DNA of 64,000 nt from Sphingobacteriaceae bacterium (GTDB taxonomy: Bacteria; Bacteroidota; Bacteroidia; B-17B0; Aurantibacillaceae), in NCBI GenBank assembly GCA_016709575.1, contig JADJMM010000002.1, positions 620,001-684,000 on the forward strand. The letters run 5' to 3'. Made by a program: the position numbers and the translations under genes. Under the pieces are notes generated by a model. That model ran no database searches and was not told the origin of the DNA. It worked only from the letters and a program-made list of their open reading frames with translations. Below are positions 36,720 through 45,671 of the stretch, one piece after another. Position 1 is the first letter of the stretch. Each line of letters begins with the position of its first letter.

Positions 36720-37661
36720 ATAATTTTTCACATAATCACTTACACCTTCTTCTAAGGTTGTAAACGGTTTTTTATATCCTGCTGAAACAAGTTTGCTCAT
36801 ATTCGCCTCAGTAAAGTATTGATATTTATCTCGGATATCAATTGGCGTATCAATAAATTCAATTTTCGATTCTTTTTCTAAAGCTTTGAACGTGGCGTTT
36901 GCTAAATCTAAAAATGTGCGCGCTGTTCCGCTTCCTAAATTATAAATTCCGTTTTTGATTTTGTTTTGGTACGCAAAAATTAAAACATCAATCAAATCCT
37001 TCACGTAAACAAAATCACGTAACTGTCCGCCATCTTTATATTTTGGATTATGACTGCGGAATAATTTCACAAAACCTTTTTCGTTTATCTGATTAAACGA
37101 ATGGAATATTACAGAAGCCATTCTTCCTTTATGAAATTCATTCGGACCGTAAACATTAAAAAACTTAAAACCGTGCCACACAGGAGGCGTTTGTTTTTGT
37201 TGCAGTGCCCAAATGTCAAAATCATTTTTACTATCGCCGTAAGGGTTCAACGGTTTTAATTGCGGAATTTTTGACTCATCATCATCATATCCAAACTCAC
37301 CCAAACCATAAGTAGCCGCAGAAGAAGCATAACTTAAACCAATATTGTTTTTACTGCAAATTTCCCAAATGGCTTTAGTGTAATTTACGTTTAACTCATC
37401 AAAAATGGCTTTGTTGAATTCTGTAGTGTCCGTACGTGCACCGATATGAAAAACATAAGTAACCTCAGCAGCATTCGTTTTAAACCAATTGATGAATTCA
37501 GAACGCCCAATTAATTTAGAGTACTTTTTTGTTTTATAATTTTCTGATTTATCCGATTTCGAAAAATCATCTACCAAAATTAAATCTATAATGCCATCAT
37601 TATTTAGGCGAGAAACTAAACAACTTCCAATAAAACCTGCGGCACCCGTAACTACAATCAT
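36696..37661 (-). CDS. hldD: ADP-L-glycero-D-manno-heptose 6-epimerase
   Basis: 321 aa. Extended SDR fold with VVTGAAGFIGSCLV, HIGARTDTTE (typical of HldD/RfaD), YASSAATYG, and the catalytic NPYGDSKNDFD (YxxxK). KFFNVYGPNEFHKGRMASV and DFVYVKDL complete the family signature. The enzyme makes the activated heptose for the LPS inner core. It is isolated on the minus strand between plus-strand genes. Confidence 0.93.
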   Translation of the reverse strand: MIVVTGAAGFIGSCLVSRLNNDGIIDLILVDDFSKSDKSENYKTKKYSKLIGRSEFINWFKTNAAEVTYVFHIGARTDTTEFNKAIFDELNVNYTKAIWEICSKNNIGLSYASSAATYGLGEFGYDDDESKIPQLKPLNPYGDSKNDFDIWALQQKQTPPVWHGFKFFNVYGPNEFHKGRMASVIFHSFNQINEKGFVKLFRSHNPKYKDGGQLRDFVYVKDLIDVLIFAYQNKIKNGIYNLGSGTARTFLDLANATFKALEKESKIEFIDTPIDIRDKYQYFTEANMSKLVSAGYKKPFTTLEEGVSDYVKNYLVGHRYF

Positions 37662-37772
37662 ACTCTTAATTTATAGCCTAAAATTACTAAAAACTTTTGC
37701 TTTCGTATAAACTTTGTGACCTTTTGGGGCATTTTTACATAAATTAATTAGTCGTTAAAGTTTAAAAAATAT

Positions 37773-37780
37773 TAAATTTG
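37773..37780 (+). promoter_or_regulatory. Candidate -7 box for the acyl-CoA synthetase gene
   Basis: TAAATTTG matches TAnnTTTG and lies 16 nt before the ATG at 37,797. A clear -33 TTTG is not present at the ideal distance. Confidence 0.45.
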
Positions 37781-37796
37781 ATTAAGTTTAAATATT

Positions 37797-39575
37797 ATGG
37801 AAGTTACTAGAGTGTTTGATATTTTAGATTTATACAAAACAACGTATAAAAAAGATGATTTGCTTTGCGGCAAAGAAAATAAACAATGGAAAAAATATAG
37901 TAGTGATGATTTCATCAATTACAGCAATTGGACTAGCTACGGTTTACTTAACATGGGCTTACAAGGCGGAGATAAAGTTGCTATTATTGCGAATAATTGT
38001 CCGGAATGGGTTTTTGCTGATTACGGTTGTCAGCAAGCCGGTATTGTTACGGTTCCAATTTTTCCAACTATTAGCAATAATGATTTGAAATTTATTTTGA
38101 ATCACGCAGAAGTAAAAGCTGTTTTTGTATCGGATAAAAAAATATACGCCAAGTTAGTTGAACTTGAAAAAGAAATTCCAACTGTAAAACATATTATTTC
38201 TTTTAATAAAGTAGATGGCTTACATCATTATACTGATTTTATTGAAACAGCTAAGCAAAATCCGCTTAATGAAAAAGTAGAAGCTATAAAAAAATCAATT
38301 ACGCCTCAGGATTTACTCACTATACTATATACCTCTGGAACAACAGGAACGCCAAAAGGTGTAATGATTTCACATCAGAACTTAGCTAAAAATGTTACGG
38401 GTTGTCAAAATTTCGCTCCATTTGCAAGTTGGTGGAAAGCTTTAAGTTTTTTACCGCTAAATCACGTTTATGAACGCATGCTAATTACACTGTATCTGTA
38501 TAAAGGTATCTCAGTTTATTTTGCTGAAGGTTATGAAACCATTGGTGATAATTTAAAAGAAGTACAGCCACAAATATTCGTCTCAGTACCAAGATTAATT
38601 GAACGTGTATACGAAAAAATTTCTTCGGCAGGAGAAAAATTAAGCGGCTTCAAAAAATTTATGTTCGATTGGAGTATTAAAATTGCAGAGCAATATGAAG
38701 TAAATGGCGCAAACGGTTTTGTATATGAATTAAAACGAAAACTGGTTGATAAATTAGTTTATACAAAGTGGCGTGATGCGGTTGGCGGAAAATTAATTTG
38801 CATGGCCTCAGGTGGCGCTGCTTTAAATCCAAAATTAGAACGTATTTTTTTATGCGCAGGCATTAAGGTATTACAAGGCTACGGCCTAACTGAAACTTGC
38901 GTTGTTGTTAGTGTAAATCGTTTTGGCGAGGATAATATCCGTATTGGCACTGTTGGCCCTTTGTTAGATGGCGTGCAAGTAAAAATTGCAGAAGAAGACG
39001 GTGAAATTTTAGTAAAAGGAAAAAGTGTAATGATGGGTTACTACAAAAATCCGGAAGCCACAGCCGAAGTTTTTGATAAAGAAGGTTGGTTCCATACCGG
39101 AGATGTAGGAACTTTTGTTGAAAATAAGTTTTTGAAAATTACCGATCGGAAAAAAGAAATTTTTAAAACCAGCGCCGGAAAATATATTGCGCCTTTAGCC
39201 ATCGAAAATAAATTAAAAGAATGTAAATACATCGAGCAATGTATGGTGATTGGGGAGAGCCAGAAATTTGCATCCGCTCTACTCGTTCCGAACTTCGTTA
39301 ACTTTAAAGAGTATTGCAAGGTAAATAATATTGAGTGGAAAGATAATGTGACGATGAGCGCACATCCTGATTTAAAGAAAATTATTAATGACCACGTGAA
39401 GCAAATGAATAAAACACTTGCGCCTTACGAACAACTTAAACGTTGCGAAATTTTAAGTAAAGAATGGGGTGTTGATTCAGGTGAATTAACTCCAAAGCTC
39501 AGCTTAAAGCGGAAAATCATTAAAGAAAAAAATCTGGACGCAATTGGAAAGATTTTTGAAATGGAAGAAGCTTAA
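37797..39575 (+). CDS. Long-chain acyl-CoA synthetase (AMP-binding, FAA1/FadD15-like)
   Basis: 592 aa. Adenylate-forming motifs are present in order: ILYTSGTTGTPKGVMISH (P-loop), SFLPLNHVYERM, GYGLTETCVV, GWFHTGDVG, and ITDRKKEIFKTSAGKYIAP with the catalytic Lys region near the C-terminus. The enzyme activates fatty acids to acyl-CoA through an acyl-AMP. Its size and the KEIFKTSAGKYI motif place it with long-chain enzymes rather than 4-coumarate:CoA ligases. It lies tail to tail with the pigment methyltransferase gene (1-nt gap). A contribution to the neighbouring pigment pathway is possible, but only by proximity. Confidence 0.92.
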   Translation: MEVTRVFDILDLYKTTYKKDDLLCGKENKQWKKYSSDDFINYSNWTSYGLLNMGLQGGDKVAIIANNCPEWVFADYGCQQAGIVTVPIFPTISNNDLKFILNHAEVKAVFVSDKKIYAKLVELEKEIPTVKHIISFNKVDGLHHYTDFIETAKQNPLNEKVEAIKKSITPQDLLTILYTSGTTGTPKGVMISHQNLAKNVTGCQNFAPFASWWKALSFLPLNHVYERMLITLYLYKGISVYFAEGYETIGDNLKEVQPQIFVSVPRLIERVYEKISSAGEKLSGFKKFMFDWSIKIAEQYEVNGANGFVYELKRKLVDKLVYTKWRDAVGGKLICMASGGAALNPKLERIFLCAGIKVLQGYGLTETCVVVSVNRFGEDNIRIGTVGPLLDGVQVKIAEEDGEILVKGKSVMMGYYKNPEATAEVFDKEGWFHTGDVGTFVENKFLKITDRKKEIFKTSAGKYIAPLAIENKLKECKYIEQCMVIGESQKFASALLVPNFVNFKEYCKVNNIEWKDNVTMSAHPDLKKIINDHVKQMNKTLAPYEQLKRCEILSKEWGVDSGELTPKLSLKRKIIKEKNLDAIGKIFEMEEA

Positions 39576-39576
39576 A

Positions 39577-40643
39577 TTACTTCTTCACGCAAACCTGTAA
39601 GGTGTGACTAATTCCCACTTCATCAGTTTCGCTCACAATTTTAAATCCTGCTTTATCGATAAGGCGGTTAAATACTGCGAGTCGTACATCTGACTATTAC
39701 CATTTGCAATATTGGTAAAATATAAAGAAGTCATTTGTAAACTGAAAGCTGCGGTTTTAAAACGCTGCCTGTCCCAAAACGTTTCCATTATATACACTTT
39801 GCCGTTTGCATCTAAAGCCTCATGGCAACGTTGCAAAATACTTACAATTTCATCTTCACTAAAACAATCCAAAAACTGACTCATCCAAATAGCATCTGCA
39901 CCTTTTGGTAACTTTTGAGCCACATCCAAAATGTTTATTTCATGGAATCCGATTCTATTACTAAATCCTGCCTTCTCAACATTCGCTTTTGCCATGTTTA
40001 GTTGTCCGGGCAAATCAAAAATAGTCGTTTTCACATCAGGATCGTAACCAACCGCTTGCATCGAAAACTTTCCGGTGTTACCTCCAATATCAAAAATATG
40101 TTTTGGTTTATCTTTAAAAATAAGCGGCATTACTTTTGGAAAAGATCCATCACTATAAAAATGATCAAACGCAAACCAGCTTGTTTGAGCTTGTTTAGGT
40201 AAATGCGCCAAAGCCTCATAAACTGTTTTCCAACTACCAAAAACCGATAATCCTGTAGCCTTTTCTTTTGAATACTGTCTTTTAAAGTAAACATCCCTTC
40301 ATAACAAACATCCTGAGTAAAATCCATATTTACTCTCGTCATAGCATCATTTAAAAGAAATAAGCCCGTTTTAGTAATGGTGTATTTTTCATTGTTTCTT
40401 ATCAGCAAACCAATGCCTAATCCTGCCTCAACTAAAACCCTTGTGCCATAATGCGGCACTTTGGTTTTTGCTTCAATTTCTTCAATAGATAAACCTTCTA
40501 ATTGACTATCTGCAACGGCATCTAAAATCCCTAAATCACGCAAAGCTAAGGAAGCTTGAAACACAATGGGCGCAAATGCTATCCATTGAGCCAAATCTAT
40601 CGCTTCAAGCGCTCTTTTATTATCTTTCGTAAAAAAATCCCAT
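39577..40643 (-). CDS. SAM-dependent O-methyltransferase (family 2-like, three frame breaks)
   Basis: About 355 aa. The N-terminal winged-helix dimerisation half (ASLALRDLGILDAVAD, THYGTRVLVE-like PHYGTRVLVEAG) is followed by a Rossmann methyltransferase half with IFDIGGNTGKFSMQ (motif I), TIFDLPGQLNMAK, and IWMSQFLDCFSEDE. Breaks are at the A7 run 40,631-40,637 (restoring ATG and GFFTKDNKRALEAIDLAQW), ~40,261-40,269 (GLSVFGSWKTVYEALAHL), and ~39,670-39,676 (FNRLIDKAGFKIVSETDEVG). The arrangement fits methyltransferases that methylate aryl head groups in flexirubin clusters. It is transcribed away from the ammonia-lyase gene, with a dyad operator between them. Confidence 0.85.
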
Positions 40644-40662
40644 GTTTTAATACAATAAATGG

Positions 40663-40670
40663 CAAATATA
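40663..40670 (-). promoter_or_regulatory. Promoter of the methyltransferase gene
   Basis: The minus strand has TATATTTG (complement of 40,663-40,670), a full TAnnTTTG match, with TTTG (complement of 40,692-40,695) 21 nt upstream. This is one of the best Bacteroidota-type promoters in the window, 20 nt before the predicted ATG. Confidence 0.65.
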
Positions 40671-40702
40671 GCTACTTAAAACAAAATGTTTCAAAAAATA
40701 AA

Positions 40703-40726
40703 AAAATACGTACAGTTACGTATTTT
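40703..40726. promoter_or_regulatory. 10-bp inverted repeat between divergent pigment genes (candidate operator)
   Basis: AAAATACGTA (40,703-40,712) and TACGTATTTT (40,717-40,726) form a perfect dyad with a 4-nt centre (CAGT). It sits just upstream of the methyltransferase promoter and about 12 nt before a TAATATTG box (40,738-40,745) that could serve the ammonia-lyase gene. This is the expected place for a dimeric regulator of both transcripts. Confidence 0.6.
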
Positions 40727-40763
40727 AAAATTGTTTGTAATATTGTACTTTACAGCCCTATTT

Positions 40764-42302
40764 ATGGTAAAGATTGGAGATAAAAAGATTTCGGCAGACG
40801 ATTTTTATAAAGTTCTGATTAACAATATACAATTAGACATTGACGAGGATACTTTACGTAAAGTTTACCGCAGTTACTATTTCTTAAAAGAATTTACCCG
40901 CGAGAAATTAATTTATGGTATTAATACCGGTTTCGGGCCTATGGCACAATACCGTATTAATCATGATGATCAAATAAAACTTCAGTACAACCTTATTCGA
41001 AGCCACTGCTCCGGCACAGGCAACCCCATTCCTGAATTAGATTGTAAGGCAGTCATGTTGGCACGTTTAAACACTTTGTTGCAAGGCTACGCCGGAATTC
41101 ATCCTGATGCCCTTATTTTAATAAAGACTTTAATCAATAAAAACATTTCACCTGTTATTTACGAGCACGGCGGTTTAGGTGCAAGTGGTGATTTAGTTCA
41201 ATTGGCACATTTAGCGTTAACCTTAATTGGTGAAGGCGATGTTTACCATAACGGTCAGATAAAACCAACAAAGGACGTTTTTGCAAAAGAAGGTATAGCG
41301 CCAATGGAAATTCACATTCGCGAAGGTTTAGCGCTTATGAACGGAACTTCCGCAATGAGTGGCATTGGTGTATTGAATGTTATTTACGCTGAGAATTTAG
41401 TGAATTGGTCGGTAATGGCTTCCTCTGTTATTATGGAGATAGTGAAAAGTTTCGACGACCACTACTCTACTCCACTTAACGAAGTAAAACATCATTACGG
41501 ACAAAACGCTGTTGCAAAAGCAATTCAAGAAACATTAGCAGATAGTAAACTTGTTAAAAAACGCGAAGAGCATCATTACGATAAAAAAGTAGAAGTAGAT
41601 GTTTTGGTAGAAAAAATGCAAGAGTATTATTCTATACGTTGTGTACCACAGATTGCAGGGCCAATTGTAGATACTATTGCTTACGCCAAAGAAGTTTTAA
41701 TAAATGAAATTAATTCAGCCAACGATAATCCGATTGTAGATTGGGAACGCAAAAACGTTTATCATGGCGGCAATTTCCATGGTGATTATGTGGCATTAGA
41801 AATGGATAAATTAAAAATTGCCATTACTAAATTATCAATGTTAGCAGAACGTCAGTTGAACTTTTTACTGAATGATAAGCTTAATAATATTTTACCACCA
41901 TTTGTAAATCACGGCACTTTAGGTTTAAATTTAGGAATGCAAGGTGTTCAGTTCACTGCAACCTCAACAACTGCAGAAAATCAAATGTTGTCGAATCCAA
42001 TGTATGTTCATAGTATCCCAAGCAATAACGATAACCAAGATATTGTAAGTATGGGAAGTAATGCTGCCTTGATTTGTAAAAAAGTAATTTTAAATAGCTA
42101 TGAAGTTTTAGCTATTGAATGGATGACCATTTTACAAGCGATTGATTATTTAAAAATAGAAGACAAATTATCTACAAAATCAAAAGAAGTTTATATGAAT
42201 TTGCGTAAAGTGTTTCCTTGTTTTAAGGAAGACCACGTGAAGTACAAAGAAATAAAAGCAGTAAGAGATTATATTTTTCACAACCATATAGAAGTATTAT
42301 AA
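40764..42302 (+). CDS. Tyrosine ammonia-lyase (HAL/PAL/TAL family)
   Basis: 512 aa from the ATG at 40,764; the open frame extends 26 codons upstream through the operator and is not used. The MIO cofactor forms from A140-S141-G142 in HGGLGASGDLVQLAHLAL. LIYGINTGFGPMAQYRI and LIRSHCSGTG closely match the characterised Flavobacterium johnsoniae TAL, and YHGGNFHGDYVALEMDKLKI plus SIPSNNDNQDIVSMGSNA follow. It should deaminate tyrosine to 4-coumarate, the starter for the aryl polyene. Histidine activity cannot be excluded from sequence alone. It is 1 nt before fabG and leads the pigment operon. Confidence 0.92.
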   Translation: MVKIGDKKISADDFYKVLINNIQLDIDEDTLRKVYRSYYFLKEFTREKLIYGINTGFGPMAQYRINHDDQIKLQYNLIRSHCSGTGNPIPELDCKAVMLARLNTLLQGYAGIHPDALILIKTLINKNISPVIYEHGGLGASGDLVQLAHLALTLIGEGDVYHNGQIKPTKDVFAKEGIAPMEIHIREGLALMNGTSAMSGIGVLNVIYAENLVNWSVMASSVIMEIVKSFDDHYSTPLNEVKHHYGQNAVAKAIQETLADSKLVKKREEHHYDKKVEVDVLVEKMQEYYSIRCVPQIAGPIVDTIAYAKEVLINEINSANDNPIVDWERKNVYHGGNFHGDYVALEMDKLKIAITKLSMLAERQLNFLLNDKLNNILPPFVNHGTLGLNLGMQGVQFTATSTTAENQMLSNPMYVHSIPSNNDNQDIVSMGSNAALICKKVILNSYEVLAIEWMTILQAIDYLKIEDKLSTKSKEVYMNLRKVFPCFKEDHVKYKEIKAVRDYIFHNHIEVL

Positions 42303-42303
42303 A

Positions 42304-43032
42304 ATGAGCTACGCATTAGTTACCGGAGGATCACGAGGAATTGGAAGAGCATGTTGCATTAAGCTTGCCGAAATGGGCTACAACATTTTAATCAACTACA
42401 CATCAAACGAAGCTGAAGCACAAAAAACTTTGGAAGCTGTAAAAGCAAAAGGTGTTGAAGGTGTATTAATGAAATTTGACGTTAGCGACATGGCTGCTGT
42501 TGATAAAGCCGTTGGCGGTTGGATTGAAACGCAAAAAGATAAACCTATTACTGTATTGGTAAATAACGCCGGTATTAATAAAGATAATTTAATGGTGCTG
42601 ATGAATCCTGAAGATTGGCACAGTGTAATGGATATTGCTGTAAACGGATTTTATTTTGTTTCTCGCCTTGTTGTAAAAGACATGTTGTTCAAGCGTAAAG
42701 GTCGTGTTGTAAATGTAGTTTCATTATCAGGTTTAAAAGGTTTACCGGGACAAACTAATTACTCAGCATCAAAGGGCGCAGTAATTGCAGCTACAAAAGC
42801 ATTAGCACAAGAAGTTGGTAAACGCGGCATCACTGTAAATGCAGTAGCGCCTGGATTTATTAAAACAGATATGACTGCAGGCTTACCCGAAGATCAAATA
42901 AAATCAATGATTCCAATGAATCGTTTTGGTGAAGCAGAAGAAGTGGCGAATGTTGTTGGTTTCTTAGCGTCTGATGCCGCATCTTATGTTACAGCACAAG
43001 TTATTTCCGTTAACGGAGGATTATACAGTTAG
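42304..43032 (+). CDS. fabG: 3-oxoacyl-ACP reductase (pigment-cluster copy)
   Basis: 242 aa classical SDR. The cofactor motif is VTGGSRGIGRA, the NAG motif is VNNAGINKDN, and the catalytic set is the Ser of VVSLSGLKG with YSASKGAVIAATKALA (YxxxK). The C-terminus ends YVTAQVISVNGGLYS. It reduces the beta-keto group during chain extension. Tight placement after the ammonia-lyase gene (1 nt) and before a ketosynthase indicates it serves the aryl-polyene chain and is not the housekeeping FabG. It is followed by an octamer repeat before the ketosynthase gene. Confidence 0.92.
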   Translation: MSYALVTGGSRGIGRACCIKLAEMGYNILINYTSNEAEAQKTLEAVKAKGVEGVLMKFDVSDMAAVDKAVGGWIETQKDKPITVLVNNAGINKDNLMVLMNPEDWHSVMDIAVNGFYFVSRLVVKDMLFKRKGRVVNVVSLSGLKGLPGQTNYSASKGAVIAATKALAQEVGKRGITVNAVAPGFIKTDMTAGLPEDQIKSMIPMNRFGEAEEVANVVGFLASDAASYVTAQVISVNGGLYS

Positions 43033-43119
43033 TGAATTGGTGAAATGAGAGTTGGCGAATTGGGTGTAATTAATAAGTACTAATTTTACTCACAAAATCG
43101 CTAACTCGCTAAATCATAA
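43030..43119. repeat. Octamer repeats in inverted arrangement between fabG and the ketosynthase gene
   Basis: The 92-nt gap has degenerate 8-nt units. On the plus strand: TTAGTGAA, TTGGTGAA, then after one short unit TTGGCGAA, starting inside the fabG stop. On the minus strand of the right half: TTAGCGAG, TTAGCGAT, TTTGTGAG. All fit TTRGYGAN loosely. The two arms are separated by about 25 nt of AT-rich sequence. Confidence 0.55.
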
Positions 43120-43124
43120 TTAAT

Positions 43125-44343
43125 ATGAACAGAGTAGTTATAACAGGAATGGGAATTTGGTCTTGCCTCGGAAAAAATTTAGAGGAAGTAAAAAACTCTT
43201 TATTCGAAGGTAAATCAGGTATTGGTTTTATTCCCGCAAGAAAAGAAATGGGTTACCGTTCTGCTTTAAGCGGAATTGTTGAGCGTCCGCAATTAAAAGG
43301 ATTAATCGACCGCCGCATGCGCGTTGGCATGCATGAGCCGGCTGAATATGCTTTTATGGCTACTGATCCTGCTCTAAAAATGGCAGGTATCGATATGGAT
43401 TTTTTAGAAAAATGAAGTTGGAATTATTTATGGTAACGATAGCGTGGCAAAAGCAACAATGGATGCTATAGATACAATAAGAGCGAAAAGAGATACCATG
43501 TTATTAGGCTCTGGCGCAATTTTTCAAACTATGAATTGTACTGTTAGTATGAACTTATCTACGATGTACAAATTAAAAGGCATTAATTACACACTATCTG
43601 CAGCTTGCGCCAGCGGTTCTCACTCCATTGGCATGGGATATTTAATGATTAAGTGGGGATTACAAAATCATATTATTTGTGGCGGCGCTCAGGAAACAAA
43701 TGATTATACATTTGGTGCATTTGACGGACTAAGTGCATTTTCTATTCGTGAAAACGAACCAACAAAAGCGTCTCGTCCGTTTGACAGAGACCGTGACGGA
43801 TTAATTCCTAGTGGAGGTGGCGCAACCGTTATATTAGAAAGTTTAGAATCAGCACAAAAACGCGGTGCAACCATTTTAGCAGAAGTTGTTGGTTACGGTT
43901 TTTCATCTAACGGCGATCATATCTCAAATTCTAATGTGGATGGTCAGGTTCGTTCACTTTCCATGGCTTTGAAAGATTCTGGTTTAGTAGCAAAAGACAT
44001 AGATTATATAAACGCTCATGCTACCTCTACTCCTGGTGGCGATAAAGTAGAGGCTCAGGCTTTAAATACCTTATTTGGCGAAGCTAAAACTCCCGTAAGT
44101 TCCACAAAATCAATGACTGGGCACGAATGTTGGATGGCCGGAGCCAGCGAAATTGTGTATTCTTTGCTAATGATGCAGAACGATTTTATTGCCCCAAATA
44201 TCAATTTCGAGAACCCTGATGAAGACTCGGCTAAGCTAAATATCATAGCTAAAACCAAGCAACAATCCGTAAATACCATATTATCAAACAGTTTTGGCTT
44301 TGGAGGTACAAATTCTACCTTGATAATCAAGAAATTTGTATAA
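43125..44343 (+). CDS. Beta-ketoacyl-ACP synthase of the pigment cluster (one frame break)
   Basis: About 406 aa, FabF-like. VVITGMGIWSCLG begins the fold. The active-site triad is Cys in LSAACASGSHSIGMG, His in INAHATSTPGGDKVEA, and His in STKSMTGHECWMAG, and NSFGFGGTNSTLII closes it. It is therefore a catalytically complete condensing enzyme, not a chain-length factor. The frame is lost at the A5 run 43,408-43,412; one more A gives FLEKNEVGIIYGNDSVAKA. It extends the 4-coumaroyl starter in the proposed pathway. It lies 27 nt before the ACP gene. Confidence 0.92.
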
Positions 44344-44370
44344 ATTTGCCCTTTATTTGAATTTTTTGAC

Positions 44371-44634
44371 ATGACTAAGGAAGTAATTATTGAGAAATGT
44401 ATGGCTTTTTTTACCGAAGAATTTGAGGTAGATGGCTCTAAAATTTCCGGCGACGCGAACCTTCGCGAGACTTTGGATTTAGATAGTTTGGACTATGTTG
44501 ATCTTGTTGTTGTAATTGAAAGCAACTTTGGCTTTAAAGTTAAAGGTGAAGATTTTGTAGACATTCATACTTTCGACGATTTCTATAATTACTGTTTCAA
44601 TAAGATTCAGGAAAAAGCCAAGGAAGTGGCTTAA
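44371..44634 (+). CDS. Acyl carrier protein (pigment cluster)
   Basis: 87 aa, acidic, four-helix. The phosphopantetheine attachment Ser is in LDLDSLDYVDLVVVIE, the standard DSLD context, and the last helices end in DIHTFDDFYNYCFNKIQEK. It differs in sequence from housekeeping AcpP, fitting a dedicated carrier for the polyene chain. It sits between the ketosynthase and acyltransferase genes. Confidence 0.92.
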   Translation: MTKEVIIEKCMAFFTEEFEVDGSKISGDANLRETLDLDSLDYVDLVVVIESNFGFKVKGEDFVDIHTFDDFYNYCFNKIQEKAKEVA

Positions 44635-44641
44635 TAGTACT

Positions 44642-44661
44642 TATCCTTTTTAATAAGGATA
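44642..44661 (+). promoter_or_regulatory. Hairpin just before the acyltransferase ATG
   Basis: TATCCTT (44,642-44,648) pairs with AAGGATA (44,655-44,661) around a 6-nt loop, ending 4 nt before the ATG at 44,666. It could affect translation of the acyltransferase or be a weak processing site; the stem is short. Confidence 0.4.
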
Positions 44662-44665
44662 CAAG

Positions 44666-45568
44666 ATGGAAAATCAATCTCCCCAATGGGACGGTCAATC
44701 AAAAGCGAAAATTTTAGGTTATAAAATTTTTGTTTTTTTCTTAAACACATTCGGCCTCTCACCTACTTATTTTTTTCTACGAATTGTTTCTACTTGGTAT
44801 TTCTTCTTTAGTAAACCCAATAAACACATTCGCGACTATTTAAAAACAGCTCACGGTTATTCAAAATCAAAAGCATTTTGGGCCGTTTACAAAAACAATT
44901 ATTTATTTGGTCAAACCATTTTAGATAAAGTAGCTACAATGGCGGGAGTAAAAACAAAATTCAATATCATTCACGAAAATGGTCATGTACTTGATAAAAT
45001 CGCTGCATTAGGTAAAGGTGGCATTTTGATTAGTGCACATACCGGTAATTGGGAAATTGCCGGACAAGGATTAAATCGCCTTGGTGTTGGCTTCAATATT
45101 TTAATGTATGAGAATGAAAAAGCAAACATTAAAAATTATATGAATGAGGTAATGAAAAAAAAGAAAATAAAAATCATTGCCATTAACGAAGAAACAAAAA
45201 GCCACATTATCGAATTACATAAAGCATTTTCTAATAACGAATTATTCGTAATGCATGGTGATCGTTACCGCGAAGGAACCAAAACACTAACTGCTAATTT
45301 TTTTGGGAAGCCCGCTAAATTCCCTGCTGGCCCGTTTATAATGGCTGCAAAATTTGGCGTTCCTTTATGTATTGTTTTTGCAAATAAAACTGATTCTACC
45401 ACTTATAATTTCTATTCAACCGAACCGATTCAAGTGCCCCGCGCCCGAGGCGAAAAAGAGGTTGAGGAAGCTTGTAAATTCATGCTCGATCGCTACGTTA
45501 AAGAGCTGGAAACCCGAGTGAAACAGTACCCTCACCAGTGGTTCAATTATTATAATTTCTGGGCCTAA
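44666..45568 (+). CDS. LpxL/HtrB-like lysophospholipid acyltransferase
   Basis: 300 aa. An N-terminal membrane segment (IFVFFLNTFGLSPTYFFLRIV) is followed by the catalytic ISAHTGNWEIAG (H-x4-E), VMHGDRYREG, and AGPFIMAAKFGVPLCIVF. The family attaches acyl chains to lipid A, but copies within aryl-polyene and flexirubin clusters are thought to attach the polyene to a lipid anchor. Position after the ACP gene supports that role. The last residues (HQWFNYYNFW) match the family end. Confidence 0.9.
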   Translation: MENQSPQWDGQSKAKILGYKIFVFFLNTFGLSPTYFFLRIVSTWYFFFSKPNKHIRDYLKTAHGYSKSKAFWAVYKNNYLFGQTILDKVATMAGVKTKFNIIHENGHVLDKIAALGKGGILISAHTGNWEIAGQGLNRLGVGFNILMYENEKANIKNYMNEVMKKKKIKIIAINEETKSHIIELHKAFSNNELFVMHGDRYREGTKTLTANFFGKPAKFPAGPFIMAAKFGVPLCIVFANKTDSTTYNFYSTEPIQVPRARGEKEVEEACKFMLDRYVKELETRVKQYPHQWFNYYNFWA

Positions 45569-45671
45569 TTTTTCTTGCTTTTTACTTGGAAGTATTACCG
45601 AATTTTTACATATTTGGAAGCATATTATTAGCTTTTATCATTGTTTTAAAACTAACTAAAACCATTTTCAA

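Noticed and set aside
40686..40763. N-terminal 26-residue extension of the ammonia-lyase with a hydrophobic stretch
   Set aside because: It reads through the dyad and promoter region; family members start near the later ATG, so the extension is not considered translated.
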